Assembly: GCA_004525875.1 (NCBI GenBank)
Contig: SPBQ01000093.1
Location: 1 to 8,003 of the forward strand
Length of the DNA: 8,003 bases
Direction: 5' to 3'
DNA from: Myxococcales bacterium
Lineage (GTDB): Bacteria; Desulfobacterota_B; Binatia; UBA1149; SPBQ01
The position numbers were made by a program, and so were the translations under genes. Positions 6,553 through 8,003 of the stretch are shown here, piece after piece (position 1 is the stretch's first letter; every line of letters starts with the position of its first letter). Below the pieces are notes generated by a model. It did no database searches, was not told the DNA's origin, and saw nothing but the letters and a program-made list of their open reading frames with translations.

Positions 6553-6972
6553 ATGCGTTACCTGCACACCATGGTCCGCGTGAGCGATCTCGATGCCGCG
6601 CTCGACTTCTACTGCGACAAGCTCGGCCTGAACAATGACGGTCGCTTCGACATCGAGGCGGGCCGCTTCTCGCGCGTCTTCCTCAGCGCCCCCGGCAACC
6701 CGGACGCCCAGATCGAACTCACCTATAACTGGGACCCGGAAGATCTCGGATACGGCCGCAACTTCGGCCACCTCGCGTTTGAGGTCGATGACATCTACGC
6801 CAAGTGCCGGGAGCTGATGGACGCTGGCGTCACCATCAACCGTCCGCCGCGTGACGGGAGAATGGCCTTCGTACGTTCGCCCGATGGGATCTCCATCGAG
6901 CTGCTGCAGAAGGGCATCCCCCTGGAGGCAGCAGAGCCCTGGACGTCGATGGAGGATATCGGCGAGTGGTAG
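6553..6972 (+). CDS. gloA: Glyoxalase I (lactoylglutathione lyase), VOC family
   Basis: The protein has 139 residues, close to the 135 of E. coli GloA. It isomerises the hemithioacetal of methylglyoxal and glutathione to S-lactoylglutathione in the cytoplasm. The start [10 protein letters not shown] matches GloA closely, as does IELTYNW (54-60). The four metal ligands are visible: H5, E55, H73 (FGHLAFEV) and E116 (ISIELLQ), equivalent to H5, E56, H74 and E122 of the E. coli enzyme. Two beta-alpha-beta3 modules lie at about 1-60 and 70-120. The loop before the last strand is shorter than in E. coli ([15 protein letters not shown]), and the tail is acidic and extended ([15 protein letters not shown]). 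The ribosome site is poor. A related VOC enzyme with another thiol or acyl-CoA substrate remains possible. It is probably co-transcribed with the small membrane protein downstream. Confidence 0.87.
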   Translation: MRYLHTMVRVSDLDAALDFYCDKLGLNNDGRFDIEAGRFSRVFLSAPGNPDAQIELTYNWDPEDLGYGRNFGHLAFEVDDIYAKCRELMDAGVTINRPPRDGRMAFVRSPDGISIELLQKGIPLEAAEPWTSMEDIGEW

Positions 6973-6988
6973 ATCGGGAGGACCGACC

Positions 6989-7234
6989 ATGACCGCCAGC
7001 GAAGCGATCGGAACAGCAGGCGTGTCCCTCCTGCTGCTCGCGTTCTTCCTCAACCTCTTCGGCTTGCTCGGCTCTGACACCAGAGCCTACCAGGGAATGA
7101 ACGCGTTTGGCGCCGGCGCGGCCTGCTACGCGTCCTGGCTGATCCCCTTTTTCCCTTTCGTGATCCTCGAAGGAACATGGGCGGTCGTTTCAATCGTCGC
7201 GCTGGTGCGCGCCGGAAGCCGGGCGTCAAGATGA
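6989..7234 (+). CDS. Small CBU_0592-like membrane protein
   Basis: The protein has 81 residues. The ATG at 6989 has GGGAGGA upstream with good spacing and lies 16 bases after the glyoxalase stop, so the two probably form an operon. The frame is open further back but that part overlaps the glyoxalase gene. Three hydrophobic segments are likely: about 7-28 (GTAGVSLLLLAFFLNLFGLL), 37-56 (MNAFGAGAACYASWLIPFFP) and 57-75. The pattern of an opening G-V-x-L-L-L-x-A-F-F-L, a central N-x-x-G-A, then ILEGTWAVVSIVALVR matches the small CBU_0592-like integral membrane domain. In that family the E-x-x-W near the last helix is conserved (E61, W64 here). No function is established. It ends in a basic tail (RAGSRASR), placing that end probably in the cytoplasm. 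Confidence 0.8.
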   Translation: MTASEAIGTAGVSLLLLAFFLNLFGLLGSDTRAYQGMNAFGAGAACYASWLIPFFPFVILEGTWAVVSIVALVRAGSRASR

Positions 7235-7250
7235 CGGCCCTCGCCGCGTA

Positions 7251-7279
7251 GTGACAAAAGTCCCCGTATTTGCTAGGTT
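7251..7279 (+). promoter_or_regulatory. Promoter of the tail-anchored protein gene
   Basis: The -35 GTGACA (7251-7256, five of six matches) and -10 TAGGTT (7274-7279, three of six with the key TA and last T) are 17 bases apart. TG at 7271-7272 one base before the -10 makes it an extended -10. The predicted start is near 7286. The leader of about 127 bases to the GTG at 7413 is long and starts with a G-rich stretch (7289-7310). It also contains a compact GGCCGG-AC-CCGGCC inverted repeat near 7332-7345. Confidence 0.5.
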
Positions 7280-7412
7280 AACAGTGTTGGTTGTTGTGGG
7301 GTTGGGGTGGCGTCGTTCCCTCCGCTGAGCTCGGCCGGACCCGGCCGGAGTTCTACTCCTCGCACGATTACTACTGATTCGAGGTGGCGCGCGGCGCCGC
7401 AAGGAGGGACTC

Positions 7413-7862
7413 GTGGCTGAAAACAGTCGACCATCGGAGAACGCCGTCGCGGTCACCGAGTCGGACGTGCCGACGACGATCACGCTCACGCCAAGCACAT
7501 CCCTCGACCTTTCCCCCTTTTCGCCGGACCAGCGAGCGGCGCTGCTAACCGACTACACCCGTGGCGTCCTCGACGTGAGCCGGAAGGCCCATGAGCTCCA
7601 GATCGACGTCGCCACGCTCGATCAGACACTGCAGTCTCTGGCCGGCACCACGAGGGAAGTCACGGAGATGGGCAACTCGGTCACGGTCACGCACACGCAG
7701 GCAAGTAGCATCGGTCGCACCGAGATTCTGATGGGCAACACGCCTCAGGCTCGCAAGGGTCGGCTCAGCAGGAGCCAGAAAGGCGATCGCGACCTCACGC
7801 CGTTCTACATCTTCGGCGGACTCATCGCGCTGGTCCTCATCGCAGCCTTCCTTGGGACCTGA
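7413..7862 (+). CDS. Uncharacterised tail-anchored membrane protein
   Basis: The protein has 149 residues. The start is GTG, supported by AGGAGG with a six-base spacing. Residues 1-36 are Ser/Thr/Pro-rich and likely disordered. Residues 37-85 (from SPDQRAALLTDYTRG to REVTEMG) look helical with heptad-like hydrophobics, perhaps a coiled coil. Then comes a polar segment with VTVTHTQ and GRTEILMGNT (101-110). A basic stretch follows (ARKGRLSRSQKGDR, 113-126), then a single hydrophobic helix at 129-148 (TPFYIFGGLIALVLIAAFLG) ends the protein one residue before the stop. There is no signal peptide. This implies insertion after translation, with the bulk in the cytoplasm and the basic stretch at the inner face. 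I have a weak memory of similar hypothetical proteins but know no function. It has its own promoter and is not obviously linked to its neighbours. Confidence 0.8.
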   Translation: MAENSRPSENAVAVTESDVPTTITLTPSTSLDLSPFSPDQRAALLTDYTRGVLDVSRKAHELQIDVATLDQTLQSLAGTTREVTEMGNSVTVTHTQASSIGRTEILMGNTPQARKGRLSRSQKGDRDLTPFYIFGGLIALVLIAAFLGT

Positions 7863-7887
7863 CGTTGAACGGCGATTTCCGTCACCC

Positions 7888-7951
7888 GGACTGGGAGGCT
7901 TGATTGCATCCCCATGGCCGGCTCCAGCGGCGTCGACGACGCTCCCAGTCC
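7888..7951. repeat. 10-bp inverted repeat downstream of the tail-anchored gene
   Basis: GGACTGGGAG (7888-7897) is the exact reverse complement of CTCCCAGTCC (7942-7951), with a 44-base loop. Inside the loop, GCGTC-GAC-GACGC (7930-7942) forms a smaller palindrome that shares one base with the right arm. There is no T-run, so it is not a classical terminator. It might be a weak transcription end signal, an attenuator or chance. The rest of 7863-8003 has open frames running off the edge but none with a credible start or recognisable product. Confidence 0.35.
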
Positions 7952-8003
7952 CGATTCGCGCTGCGCTTCCGGTCGCTCCCGGAACCTCCGGACCAGCGAG
8001 ATA

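Noticed and set aside
6547..6560. TGACGG at the glyoxalase start as a third operator
   Set aside because: Only one half-site matches; the other half (GCGTTA) is mismatched and shifted by a base, and it overlaps the start codon. Probably chance.
6226..7080. Minus-strand open frame of 284 codons spanning the glyoxalase and part of the upstream gap
   Set aside because: Most of it is antisense to the glyoxalase, whose four metal ligands are intact. The part over the gap shows no recognisable domain.
7914..8003. Open frame from ATG 7914 (or TTG 7900) to the window edge
   Set aside because: There is no ribosome site at a proper spacing, the inverted repeat crosses it, the residues are low-complexity (Pro/Ser/Arg/Ala), and all minus frames here are equally open.
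1..8003. CRISPR array, tRNA, rRNA, insertion sequence, phage or defence genes
   Set aside because: No spaced repeat array, tRNA-like cloverleaf, transposase-like frame or terminal repeats were seen. The window is metabolic chromosome, not a mobile or defence region.

Overview
The window is a high-GC stretch of bacterial chromosome with strongly GC-biased third codon positions and many long antisense shadow reading frames. No taxonomic marker gene is present. Two proteins hint at a Gram-negative, glutathione-using host rather than an actinobacterium: a YMGG-like glycine-zipper envelope protein at the left edge, and a glyoxalase I with the full set of GloA metal ligands. The catabolic gene content (EthD, acyl-CoA ligase, double hot-dog hydratase, amidohydrolase-2) is of a kind common in soil bacteria that degrade steroids, aromatics or other cyclic acids. 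The phylum cannot be fixed from sequence reading alone.

Layout. (1) 1-299, minus: 5' part of a glycine-zipper secreted protein, cut by the window edge, with a promoter near 335. (2) 416-1222, plus: a complete classical SDR oxidoreductase, divergent from (1). (3) 6123 down to 1309, minus: a compact four-gene operon. In transcription order it is amidohydrolase-2, double hot-dog (FAS1-like/MaoC) protein, AMP-forming acyl-CoA ligase, EthD-domain protein. The first two genes overlap by 4 bases (GTGA), the next gap is 12 bases and the last is 49. (4) 6124-6552: a long intergenic region. Its left part carries two copies of a palindromic operator, core TGACG-GTT-CGTCA, with centres exactly 30 bp apart. 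They sit on a good leftward sigma70-type promoter for the operon. Its right part carries a short, coding-like but start-less reading frame that may be the tail of a decayed gene. (5) 6553-7234, plus: a GloA-type glyoxalase I followed 16 bases later by a small CBU_0592-like membrane protein. (6) 7251-7862, plus: a promoter and an uncharacterised tail-anchored membrane protein. (7) 7863-8003: no gene supported; a 10-bp inverted repeat.

How the genes may work together. In the operon the ligase would activate a carboxylic acid to its CoA thioester and the hot-dog protein would act on an unsaturated acyl-CoA. The amidohydrolase could perform a decarboxylation or C-C/C-N hydrolysis on a cyclic intermediate, and the EthD protein is an accessory or enzyme of unknown reaction. 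The SDR could supply a redox step but is transcribed separately. The paired operators suggest that a dimeric repressor, plausibly TetR-family and encoded outside the window, silences the pathway until substrate appears. The substrate is not identifiable from the sequence. The most interesting points are the tandem operator-promoter and the absence of a canonical Asp/His hydratase dyad from both halves of the hot-dog protein.
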